DNA from: Streptosporangiaceae bacterium
GTDB taxonomy: Bacteria; Actinomycetota; Actinomycetes; Streptosporangiales; Streptosporangiaceae
NCBI GenBank assembly: GCA_030040815.1
Contig: JASHSZ010000352.1
Location: 1 to 7,822, forward strand
DNA length: 7,822 nucleotides
Direction of reading: 5' to 3'
The notes under the pieces were generated by a model that saw nothing but the letters and a program-made list of their open reading frames with translations, searched no databases and had not been told where the DNA came from. Each line of letters begins with the position of its first letter. Position 1 is the stretch's first letter. A program made the position numbers and the translations under genes. This document shows positions 1-6,145 of this stretch, piece after piece.

Positions 1-782
1 ATCTCCTTGTGCATGAAGTGCGCATGGCCATCGGCGTCGTAGCTCGCCGCGTCTGAATCGATGACGGCAGCCTGCTTGGTGGTGCGACGCGCGTCGAGCG
101 TGGTTGTGCGGAATCCGTCGGCGCGGAGCGTGGCGATCTCGCCGTCGTCTAGGTGCACCACCTGGCGCGTATAGCGGACCAGGGCGGCAACGTCGGAGGC
201 GGCAAACATCTCCTTGTCTCCGATGCCGATCAGAACCGGGCTGCCGTTGCGCGCGACGACCAGCCGGTCGGGGGACCGCGCGTCCAGCACTGCCAGCCCG
301 TAGGTGCCGACGACCGACCGGAGGGCGATCCGCACTGCCTCCTCGAGATCGCGTGGCCCGCCATCGCCGTGACGGTCGGCGGCGGCGGCGATCAGATGGG
401 CGAAGATCTCGCTGTCGGTCTGCGAGGTGAAGGTGGCCCCTCCCGCGAGCAGACCCGAGCGGAGTTCCTCGGCGTTCTCGATGATGCCGTTGTGCACGAT
501 GGCGATCGGCCCGTAGGCGTGCGGATGAGCGTTGTCGTCGCTCGGCTCTCCGTGCGTAGCCCAGCGCGTGTGCCCTATGCCAGGGCTGCCCCGCAGCCGC
601 GCCGGCACGTCCGCGGCAAGCTCGGAGACCCTGCCTTTGGCCTTGCGGACCCGCAGGTCTCCGCCGCGCCCGACGACGGCGAGACCGGCCGAGTCGTAGC
701 CGCGGTACTCAAGCCTGGCGAGGCCTTCCAGCAGGATCGGGACGCTGTCCCGGCTGCCGATGTATGCCACGATTCCGCACAC
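1..782 (-). CDS. glmS: Glutamine--fructose-6-phosphate aminotransferase, N-terminal part (3' end outside window)
   Basis: GlmS converts fructose-6-phosphate and glutamine to glucosamine-6-phosphate and glutamate in the cytoplasm, the first step toward UDP-GlcNAc and peptidoglycan. The visible 260 residues begin MCGIVAYIG, so Cys2 becomes the N-terminal nucleophile after Met removal. The Ntn-type glutaminase domain follows: LEYRGYDSAG (24-33), GHTRWATHGEPSDDNAHPH (70-88, glutamine-binding Arg73, Trp74, Thr76, His77), HNGIIEN (97-103) and TDSE (122-125). The frame ends in HFMHKEI, the usual linker to the two SIS isomerase domains, which lie outside the window. The start is a GTG at 782-780 with AAGGAGA about 7 nt upstream, so an ATG-only search misses it. 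It lies 30 bp downstream of the small gene at 813-1163 on the same strand, so the two are probably cotranscribed. No glmS ribozyme leader fits in the short gap. The reading frame is intact and the family assignment is firm. Confidence 0.96.
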   Translation of the reverse strand, partial: MCGIVAYIGSRDSVPILLEGLARLEYRGYDSAGLAVVGRGGDLRVRKAKGRVSELAADVPARLRGSPGIGHTRWATHGEPSDDNAHPHAYGPIAIVHNGIIENAEELRSGLLAGGATFTSQTDSEIFAHLIAAAADRHGDGGPRDLEEAVRIALRSVVGTYGLAVLDARSPDRLVVARNGSPVLIGIGDKEMFAASDVAALVRYTRQVVHLDDGEIATLRADGFRTTTLDARRTTKQAAVIDSDAASYDADGHAHFMHKE

Positions 783-812
783 CTAGTGTCTCCTTATCGG
801 GAAACGGCTATT

Positions 813-1163
813 TCAGCCGTACACGATCCTGCGCAACTGCCGCAGCGAGAAGTCTGCCGGGGCGTAGCGCCGCAGCGGGATCTCCGCAGCGATCTGACGG
901 AACGCCAGGTCATTGGTGAAACCGCCCGCTTTCAGCTCGCGGTGCCGACGGCGCACGTACTCCTCTGGCAGTTCGGAGAAGTACCCGAGCACGTCCGCGA
1001 CCACGCGGCCCGCCTCAGCACGGCTCAGCGGACAGCTAGCCGCCAGGTACTCCACAAGATCGTCATGCTGCGGGGCCTGGACGACGTTCACTGAACCATC
1101 ATCGCCATCAGGCGCCGCCGATTGCAAGAATCCTGCCCGATATCGGGCAGAATTGAGAGGCAT
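813..1163 (-). CDS. Conserved small protein of unknown function upstream of glmS
   Basis: A 116-aa soluble protein whose function I do not recognise. The conserved-looking part starts near residue 29 and is rich in Arg and Glu. It contains VVADVLGYFSELPEEYVRRR (54-73), then HRELKAGGFTN and FRQIAAEIPLRR, and ends in SLRQLRRIVYG. I have a general impression of similar short actinobacterial proteins ending in RQxRRIxYG, but no assigned role. There is no signal peptide or membrane segment, and the fold is probably all-helical. It ends 30 bp before the glmS start on the same strand, so an operon is likely. The start is uncertain. The ATG at 1163 has no clear ribosome-binding site, and the first 24 codons run across a perfect palindrome. 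A GTG at 1091 would give a 92-aa protein and place the palindrome in the promoter region. The plus-strand frame over the same bases is a shadow. Confidence 0.75.
   Translation of the reverse strand: MPLNSARYRAGFLQSAAPDGDDGSVNVVQAPQHDDLVEYLAASCPLSRAEAGRVVADVLGYFSELPEEYVRRRHRELKAGGFTNDLAFRQIAAEIPLRRYAPADFSLRQLRRIVYG
1129..1154. promoter_or_regulatory. Perfect 18-bp palindrome, possible operator
   Basis: CTGCCCGATATCGGGCAG at 1133-1150 reads identically on both strands. It extends to a 26-bp near-palindrome (1129-1154) with one mismatched pair, at 1132/1151. It lies 42 bp upstream of the alternative GTG start at 1091 of the small gene before glmS. It would be inside the coding region if the ATG at 1163 is used. 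Its size and symmetry suit a dimeric repressor site. The alternative is a coincidental coding palindrome. Confidence 0.4.
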
Positions 1164-1353
1164 CTCACGGAGCGTGGCCTGGTCCGGGGCTGGCTCGCTC
1201 CGTCGGCTGAGGCCGGAAGATGCCCGAGATTCCCGACTGTGGGGAGAATGTGAGACAAAGATCTAGTAATCTGGCCATCAAGGGTGGTCGAGAAGATACG
1301 CAAGGTGCCGACTTAGCGGCCACCCTGCGCGCCCTTCATGGGAAGCTACCACC
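1164..1353. other. Divergent intergenic region
   Basis: This separates the minus-strand small gene/glmS pair from the plus-strand Tat protein gene, so it should carry promoters for both directions. It holds an 8-bp inverted repeat (ACGGAGCG at 1167-1174 and CGCTCCGT at 1196-1203, 21-nt loop) and a 7-bp one (AGGGTGG at 1281-1287 and CCACCCT at 1320-1326). TAGTAAT at 1264-1270 is a possible -10 for the rightward gene, but I see no matching -35. No open frame here looks real. Confidence 0.5.
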
Positions 1354-2997
1354 ATGACACACGGCCATAAGCGAGCGAGTTCACGGCGCGGCCCGTCCCG
1401 GCGGCGATTTATCGAGCTGGCCGCGACGGCAACTGCGATACCCGCCGCCGCGTTCGCAGTGGACAAAGGTCTGACTGCAGACCGGTCCGACGTCAACAAG
1501 GTGTCCGATGCAGCGAAGCGCGCGGCGCCGCGGCCGAAGCTGGTAGTGAGCGAGAACTCGCTGCCGGGCGACCCAAACTGGGGCATCTCAAACCTGGGTA
1601 ACCCGAACGACATGCTTGGCTACACGGGACAAGCCAGCGTCCTGCCGGGCGAGCCCATCACGCTCTACGCGTCGACCACTGCGCCCTCGTTCGTGGTCCG
1701 GGCGTTCCGCATCGGCTACTACGGCGGCGACCTGGCGCGCCTGGTGTGGACCTCGCCCACCACGACAGGTCGGCAGCAGGCTCAGCCCACCGTGTCGGCC
1801 GGGACCAACACGGTCTCGACCAGCTGGGAGCCATCCCTCACCATCTCGACCGACGACTGGCCAGAGGGTTCGTACCTGCTCCGGATGGACTCCGAGACTG
1901 GCCCGCAGCGGTACGCGCCGGTCACCGTCCGGTCCGCCACGACGGCGGGCAAGACCGTGATCAAGAACAGCACCGCGACATGGCAGGCGTACAACACCTA
2001 CGGGGGCTACAACCTGTACAACGGGCCGGGCGGCACCGCCGACTACGACGACCGATCGCTTGCGGTCAGCCTGGACCGGCCGTTCGACTCCAACGGCGCG
2101 TACTACTTCACGTGGCATGAGCAGAAGTTCATCTCGCTCGCCGAGCAGCTTGGCATGCCGCTGGCGTACACGACCAATATGGACATCGCGGCCGACCCGC
2201 AGTTGCTCCAGGGCGCCAGCGCGCTGTTCTGCCTGGGGCACGATGAGTACTGGTCGCCGCCGGAGCGGGCCAACGTGACCGCGGCCAGGGACGCCGGGGT
2301 GAACATAGCCTTCATGGGCGCGAACACCATGTTCCGGCGGACCCGGCTGGACAGCACAGCGCTCGGCCAGAGCCGGCTCGTGATCTGCTACAAGACCAGC
2401 TATACGCAGGACCCCATGTACGGCGTGAACAACGCCCTCGTCACCAGCGACTGGCGAGAGCCGCCCGACCCCGATCCGGAATCCTCGCTGACCGGCACGC
2501 TGTATGAGTCCAATCCCGCCAACGCCAACTTCATCGTCGCGTCGCCGGACTCTTGGGTGTTCGCAAACACCGGCGTGCAACTCGGGACGAGCATCCCCGG
2601 CCTCGTGGGTATCGAGTACGACCGGGTGAACCCCGATTATCCCGTGAACCGCCCGATCGAGGTGCTGTCGCACTCGCCGCTGACGTGCCGCGGCATTAAC
2701 AGCTACTCAGACGCGGCCTACTACACCACCCCTAACGGCGCTGGCGTCTTCAACAGCGGAACGATGCGCTTCGTCGCGTCCATGAGCCAGATCTACATCT
2801 ACGGGGTGAACAAGTACACCTGGGCATTCACCACCCAGGTCGGTACGAACCTTCTGCAGGCGTTTGCCGACGGCCCAGCCGCGGCCAAGTATCCGGCGAA
2901 CGACAACCTGGACGCGATGGACGAGTGGCCCGGCGACCCGATTGCCGGGGAGCACAACCTGTGGCCGCCGGTCTGGCTGCCAACACCGCCGGAGTAA
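1354..2997 (+). CDS. Tat-exported N,N-dimethylformamidase beta subunit-like protein
   Basis: A 547-aa protein. It begins with a twin-arginine signal: SRRRFI at 15-20, then a hydrophobic stretch with a likely cleavage after AFA (33-35). After a linker comes a beta-sandwich-like region (about 62-195) with FRIGYYGGD (118-126). The C-terminal domain follows (about 200-510) with WQAYNTYGGYNLYNG (210-224), LGHDEYWS (294-301), GANTMFRRTR (322-331) and CYKTSYTQDPM (345-355). These are hallmarks of the family named after the large subunit of bacterial N,N-dimethylformamidase, an iron amidohydrolase. The Glu-Tyr of GHDEYW are candidate metal ligands (inference). The true substrate is unknown. True dimethylformamidase also has a small subunit and is cytoplasmic; here there is no small-subunit gene and the protein is exported folded. 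The ATG has GGAAG 8 nt upstream. It is convergent with dprA, 71 bp apart, and stands alone as a transcription unit. The long antisense frame inside it is a shadow. Confidence 0.9.
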   Translation: MTHGHKRASSRRGPSRRRFIELAATATAIPAAAFAVDKGLTADRSDVNKVSDAAKRAAPRPKLVVSENSLPGDPNWGISNLGNPNDMLGYTGQASVLPGEPITLYASTTAPSFVVRAFRIGYYGGDLARLVWTSPTTTGRQQAQPTVSAGTNTVSTSWEPSLTISTDDWPEGSYLLRMDSETGPQRYAPVTVRSATTAGKTVIKNSTATWQAYNTYGGYNLYNGPGGTADYDDRSLAVSLDRPFDSNGAYYFTWHEQKFISLAEQLGMPLAYTTNMDIAADPQLLQGASALFCLGHDEYWSPPERANVTAARDAGVNIAFMGANTMFRRTRLDSTALGQSRLVICYKTSYTQDPMYGVNNALVTSDWREPPDPDPESSLTGTLYESNPANANFIVASPDSWVFANTGVQLGTSIPGLVGIEYDRVNPDYPVNRPIEVLSHSPLTCRGINSYSDAAYYTTPNGAGVFNSGTMRFVASMSQIYIYGVNKYTWAFTTQVGTNLLQAFADGPAAAKYPANDNLDAMDEWPGDPIAGEHNLWPPVWLPTPPE

Positions 2998-3068
2998 CGC
3001 GCCAATTCGGCCAGGCCCTGTCGGCGGCCCGGTCAGAGGGCGGCGGCATAGGCGCTATGTGCCCGTGC

Positions 3069-4226
3069 TCACCTGGGTGAGCTGCGAGCACGCCAGCCGC
3101 GCTCGCAGCGTTCAACGAAGCCGCCGACGGCGAGCACGCCCAGGCAGCGCAGCGCGGTGTCAAGGTCCACGCCAGCGCGCACGGCGATGCTGGCCGGGCC
3201 CCGGCCGCCACGCACCGGTACCTCCTCCAGCACTGCGACCGCGGCTGGGTCGAGCAGGTCCCTGGCGGTGGCCGGGCCTGATCGAGGCCCGGTGAGTTCG
3301 GCTTCGTCGCCGGCCAGGCCGACATGTCCGAGGACGTCAGCCGCGCAGGTCACCAGCATCGCGCCGTAGTCCCGGATCAGCTCGTGACAGCCAGCCGAGT
3401 ACTCCGAGGTGACCGGTCCTGGTACCGCCATGACCGGTCGGCACAACTCCCTGGCGTGCCTGGCGGAGTTGAGGGCGCCGCTGCGCAGCGCTGCCTCGAC
3501 GACAACGACGCCGCGGCTCAGCGCCGCGATGATCCGGTTCCGCACGAGGAACCCGGGGCGCGTCGGCCCAGCGTCTGGTGGGCACTCGCTGACCAGCACG
3601 CCCTGCGCGGCAATCGTCGCGAAGAGGGCGCTATTGCCCTGCGGATACCCGAACGACAGGCCCCCGGCGAGCACCGCGACGGTGTCGCAGCCCGCCGCCA
3701 GCGCGCCCCGGTGCGCGCCCGCGTCAATGCCGTACGCACCGCCTGAAACCGTGGCGGTGCGATGTTCCGCGAGGGTGGCGGCCATCTCGATGGCGACGTG
3801 CTGGCCGTAGCCGGTGGCAGCGCGGGAGCCGACGATGGCGACCGAGTTGACACAGGTAAGTCTCAAGTCAGCCGAGCCGTGCAGCCACAGCACGAGCGGC
3901 CGCAAGTCGCCCAGATCGTCCAGCTGCGTCGGCCACTCGGCATCGCCGGGGACGATCAGCCGAAACCCCCTGTCGTGCCAGGCCGCCAGCCGTGCGGTGC
4001 TGGGCATCTCTCCTAGCCGGTCGCGCCAGCGCTGCACAGCGCAATGCAGAGCCGCATCCTCGGCCTCGCTCGCGAGTAAAGCCTCGCCGTCGGCATCCGC
4101 ACCGGTCACCAACCCAAGCAACTCGGTTGCCGTCCGTCCTCGCAGCGCCGCGCCCAGCACCGGATCGCCCGGCTTCGCCAGGAAGCTCAGCGCCACCCGC
4201 GCCCGCCGCTCGCCATCGAGGTCCAC
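3069..4226 (-). CDS. dprA: DNA-processing protein DprA (Smf)
   Basis: DprA binds incoming single-stranded DNA in the cytoplasm and loads RecA during natural transformation; it is also present in many species not known to be competent. The chosen start is GTG at 4226, giving 385 aa. GGAGGTGG ends about 6-8 nt before it, and MDLDGERRARVALSF matches where the family normally begins. An ATG at 4334 would add 36 unlike residues. An N-terminal helical region precedes the Rossmann-like domain. That domain has IVGSRAATGYGQH (131-143), SGGAYGIDAGAHRGAL (161-176), VAVLAGGLSFGYPQGN (183-198), SECPPDAGPTRPGFLVRNRI (213-232), SGALNSARHA (249-258) and AVPGPV (267-272). A winged-helix C-terminus follows (about 321-377). 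The frame is complete and no family-defining motif is missing. In many actinobacteria dprA follows the comM (yifB) gene, but here a lipoprotein gene sits upstream. Codons for residues about 96-165 are duplicated at 5699-5901. Confidence 0.95.
   Translation of the reverse strand: MDLDGERRARVALSFLAKPGDPVLGAALRGRTATELLGLVTGADADGEALLASEAEDAALHCAVQRWRDRLGEMPSTARLAAWHDRGFRLIVPGDAEWPTQLDDLGDLRPLVLWLHGSADLRLTCVNSVAIVGSRAATGYGQHVAIEMAATLAEHRTATVSGGAYGIDAGAHRGALAAGCDTVAVLAGGLSFGYPQGNSALFATIAAQGVLVSECPPDAGPTRPGFLVRNRIIAALSRGVVVVEAALRSGALNSARHARELCRPVMAVPGPVTSEYSAGCHELIRDYGAMLVTCAADVLGHVGLAGDEAELTGPRSGPATARDLLDPAAVAVLEEVPVRGGRGPASIAVRAGVDLDTALRCLGVLAVGGFVERCERGWRARSSPR
3732..3939 (-). repeat. Copy A of a direct repeat, inside dprA
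   Basis: This 208-bp part of dprA (residues about 96-165, including the GSRAATGYG nucleotide-fold loop) matches 5699-5901 in the same orientation. By hand alignment there are about 10 mismatches, a 1-bp gap and a 4-bp gap, so aligned positions are about 95% identical. This copy keeps the reading frame and is the functional one. Confidence 0.95.
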
Positions 4227-4353
4227 CGTGACCACCTCCGGCCACGACGATGCTCTGAGCACTCGGGCGGGCGCTGCACCGCGGCCGCTGCTGTGGATAA
4301 CGTGCTTGGAAGCCTGCGCATCGTTGGATAACACTCGACGCCCCCCGATCCGA

Positions 4354-5574
4354 TCACGGTGCTGCGGGCGCTGGGAACTCCTCGATGCTGCCTGAGTTGT
4401 AGTTGGCCACTAGTACACGGCCGGTGGCGCGGTCGAAGGTGATGTCGCGGGGGAACAGGCCAGTCGGCACGACGCCAATGAGTGCGGGCCGGTGATTGAG
4501 GGCGGCGGCCGTGCTGAGCACGCTGACGGTCTGTGGTTGCGCGCTTCCGGTGCCGGACACAAGGCCACGGTTCGAGTTGCAGACGAGGGCGACGCGGCCG
4601 TTATCGATAAGCAGCAAACCGACTGGCTCGGACCCGACGCGAACGACTGCCTTCAGTGCCTTGGCCGGATCGGTTTCAAGGCTAGCCGTCGAGAATGCCA
4701 GCAAAGCGTTCGACTGCAGGGCCGTCACCCATACGGTGCGGCCATCTGGAGCTACCGCCACGCGTACAGGCTGGCAGCCGGCGGCCACGTCGCGCACCAC
4801 AGCGGCCCGCGTCGCGCCACGCTCAGCTCGCGCAGCGTCGATGACCCAGAGCTGACCGTGCGGGCCGTAAGCCCCGAAGCTGGTTGCGTACAACTGCTGT
4901 CCGTCGGGCGACATCGCGATCCCGACGGCCCCGTACGCCAGCGGCACGATGCCGACTGCCACGCCGGGCGCGGAAAAGCCGTGCTGCAGCGCAATTGCGA
5001 GGTTGAAGACGCTCAACCCTCCGCTGGTCTCGTCGGTGACGAAGGCATATTGGCCGTCGGCGGAGACGGTGACCTCGAACTGGCCTGTTCCGGCATCGGC
5101 CAGCATGCCCATCACTGCCCCACCGCTGCCCGTTTCGAGAGCCGGAACGCTCAGGACGGCCGTTGCGGTGTATCCCGCCACCAGCAAGAGTTGGCCGTTG
5201 GGCGTTAGCGCCATTCCGAACGCATTTGCGAGCGCTGCCGGCAAGGCAACCAGCCGGACCAGACGCGGAGATGCTTGACCCAGCGCCATCACGGCTACCG
5301 CTCCGCCATTGCCCGTCGATATCGACACGAAAGCCCACCGGCCGTCGGCCGTTCCCACGACGGCGGTGGGATAGCCAGGGACGGCGGCACTTATCGGTCG
5401 CTCCAGCCGCTTTCGGCCCGCCTCGACCCGTGTTGAGCAACCTGCGCTGAGGGCCGAATGTGCCGATTGACTTCTACCCGATGAGCAGCCGAACAGCGTC
5501 ATGATCGACGCCACCACGACGCAGCCGAGGCAGCGTCGGATAGAAGTCCGGCCAGCACGTTTTCGGCCGTTCAC
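4354..5574 (-). CDS. Secreted beta-propeller lipoprotein (YncE/YVTN-like repeats)
   Basis: A predicted lipoprotein of 406 aa from a GTG at 5574. The n-region holds RKR and RR, followed by hydrophobic CLGCVVVASIMTLF and a lipobox-like LFGC (27-30). Cys30 would be lipidated after signal peptidase II cleavage; Phe at -2 is slightly off consensus. The mature part carries seven turns of the x-P/A-D/N-G type, each followed by a short beta strand: TADG near 75, TPNG near 125, SADG near 172, SPDG near 223, APDG near 276, IDNG near 323 and RATG near 382. Seven such turns suggest a seven-bladed propeller. The last blade ends VLVANYNSGSIEEF. Propellers of this type bind ligands or partner proteins at the cell surface, or act as lactonases. 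No catalytic residues are recognisable, so the role is unknown. The open frame continues upstream to 5910, but that part is a dprA remnant, so I exclude it. No clear ribosome-binding site precedes the GTG, so the start is moderately uncertain. It ends 127 bp before the dprA GTG on the same strand. Confidence 0.83.
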   Translation of the reverse strand: MNGRKRAGRTSIRRCLGCVVVASIMTLFGCSSGRSQSAHSALSAGCSTRVEAGRKRLERPISAAVPGYPTAVVGTADGRWAFVSISTGNGGAVAVMALGQASPRLVRLVALPAALANAFGMALTPNGQLLLVAGYTATAVLSVPALETGSGGAVMGMLADAGTGQFEVTVSADGQYAFVTDETSGGLSVFNLAIALQHGFSAPGVAVGIVPLAYGAVGIAMSPDGQQLYATSFGAYGPHGQLWVIDAARAERGATRAAVVRDVAAGCQPVRVAVAPDGRTVWVTALQSNALLAFSTASLETDPAKALKAVVRVGSEPVGLLLIDNGRVALVCNSNRGLVSGTGSAQPQTVSVLSTAAALNHRPALIGVVPTGLFPRDITFDRATGRVLVANYNSGSIEEFPAPAAP

Positions 5575-5698
5575 AACGGTATGGCTATCACATGGGGACT
5601 TTTCCCAGCAAGCCTCACCTATCGGATGCCAGACCAGCACGCGCGGAGCCGCACGATCCTCACTGAACAGGTACGAGCGCCAGTTGGGAAAGTGTCCT
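5575..5698. other. Region between lipoprotein start and dprA remnant
   Basis: These 124 bp are less GC-rich than their surroundings and should hold the promoter and leader of the lipoprotein gene. An imperfect inverted repeat brackets most of it: GGACTTTTCCCA at 5596-5607 and TGGGAAAGTGTCC at 5685-5697. The right arm ends one base before the remnant's left edge at 5699. I could not identify a convincing -35/-10 pair. Confidence 0.35.
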
Positions 5699-5901
5699 GT
5701 AGGCGCCGCCTGAAACCGTGGCGGTGCCATGTTCCGCGAGGTTGCGGCCATCTCGATGGCGACGTGCTGGCCGTAGCCGGTGGCAGCGCGGGAGCCGACG
5801 ATGGCGACGGAGTTGACACAAGTCTCAAGTGAGCCAGGCCGTGCAGCCACAGCACGAGCGGCCGCACGTCGCCCAGATCGCCCAGCTGCGTCGGCCACTC
5901 G
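5699..5901 (-). pseudogene. dprA internal fragment, duplicated and decayed (copy B)
   Basis: A 203-bp copy of the middle of dprA. Read on the minus strand it encodes RPLVLWLHGLAHLRL in one frame, then CVNSVAIVGSRAATGYGQHV in another, then loses the frame again. Against 3732-3939 it lacks 4 bp between the codons for LRL and CVN, and lacks 1 bp within the codons after AIEMAAT. It has no start of its own, no N-terminal or C-terminal dprA sequence, and cannot make DprA. Similarity stops abruptly at both ends. It lies upstream of the propeller lipoprotein gene, whose open frame happens to run through it. The high identity with frame-breaking indels suggests a fairly recent duplication followed by loss of constraint. 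Confidence 0.92.
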
Positions 5902-6145
5902 CCGTAGCACAGGCTAGCGAGCTGTCCTCGGCCCCACCAGCCAGTAAGGAGATCAGGTACTAGCGGGACTGGTCGCGACGCGCTGCGGATTCGTGCGGAC
6001 CAGAGGGAAGACCCAGCCGCGGAATGTGACCGAGGTCACGCAACGGAAAGCGTGCGTCATCGCATCTACTCCCTAGTAACTGCCGCTGCTCGACAAGAGC
6101 ACGACACCTGATTCGTCGCCTATGTTCAGATCCGGGAGGGCCGCG
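5902..6145. other. Non-coding stretch upstream of the 102-aa gene
   Basis: No supported gene lies here. The minus-strand open frame crossing it has no family resemblance and is probably chance. The stretch contains the inverted repeat at 6026-6039 and should hold the promoter of the rightward gene at 6146. No good sigma-70-like pair was identified. Confidence 0.4.
6026..6039. promoter_or_regulatory. Inverted repeat GTGACC-GA-GGTCAC, possible operator
   Basis: Two perfect 6-bp arms are separated by 2 bp, 107 bp upstream of the GTG at 6146. The symmetry and position suit a dimeric regulator binding site. A 14-bp element of this type can arise by chance, and no regulator gene is adjacent. Confidence 0.3.

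Noticed and set aside
153..1094. 313-aa plus-strand open frame
   Set aside because: It lies opposite glmS and the small upstream gene, both well supported; its sequence shows no domain.
1588..2673. 361-aa minus-strand open frame opposite the Tat protein gene
   Set aside because: It is antisense to a clearly real gene, has a biased His/Val/Arg/Gly-rich composition with no family motifs, and arises from high GC at third positions.
2998..3068. Possible bidirectional terminator between the convergent genes
   Set aside because: Only weak 5-bp pairings (for example GCCCT at 3015-3019 with AGGGC at 3037-3041, 17-nt loop) are visible; too little to call.
4492..5208. 238-aa plus-strand open frame opposite the lipoprotein gene
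   Set aside because: The minus strand has a signal peptide, lipobox and seven propeller repeats; the plus frame is a shadow.
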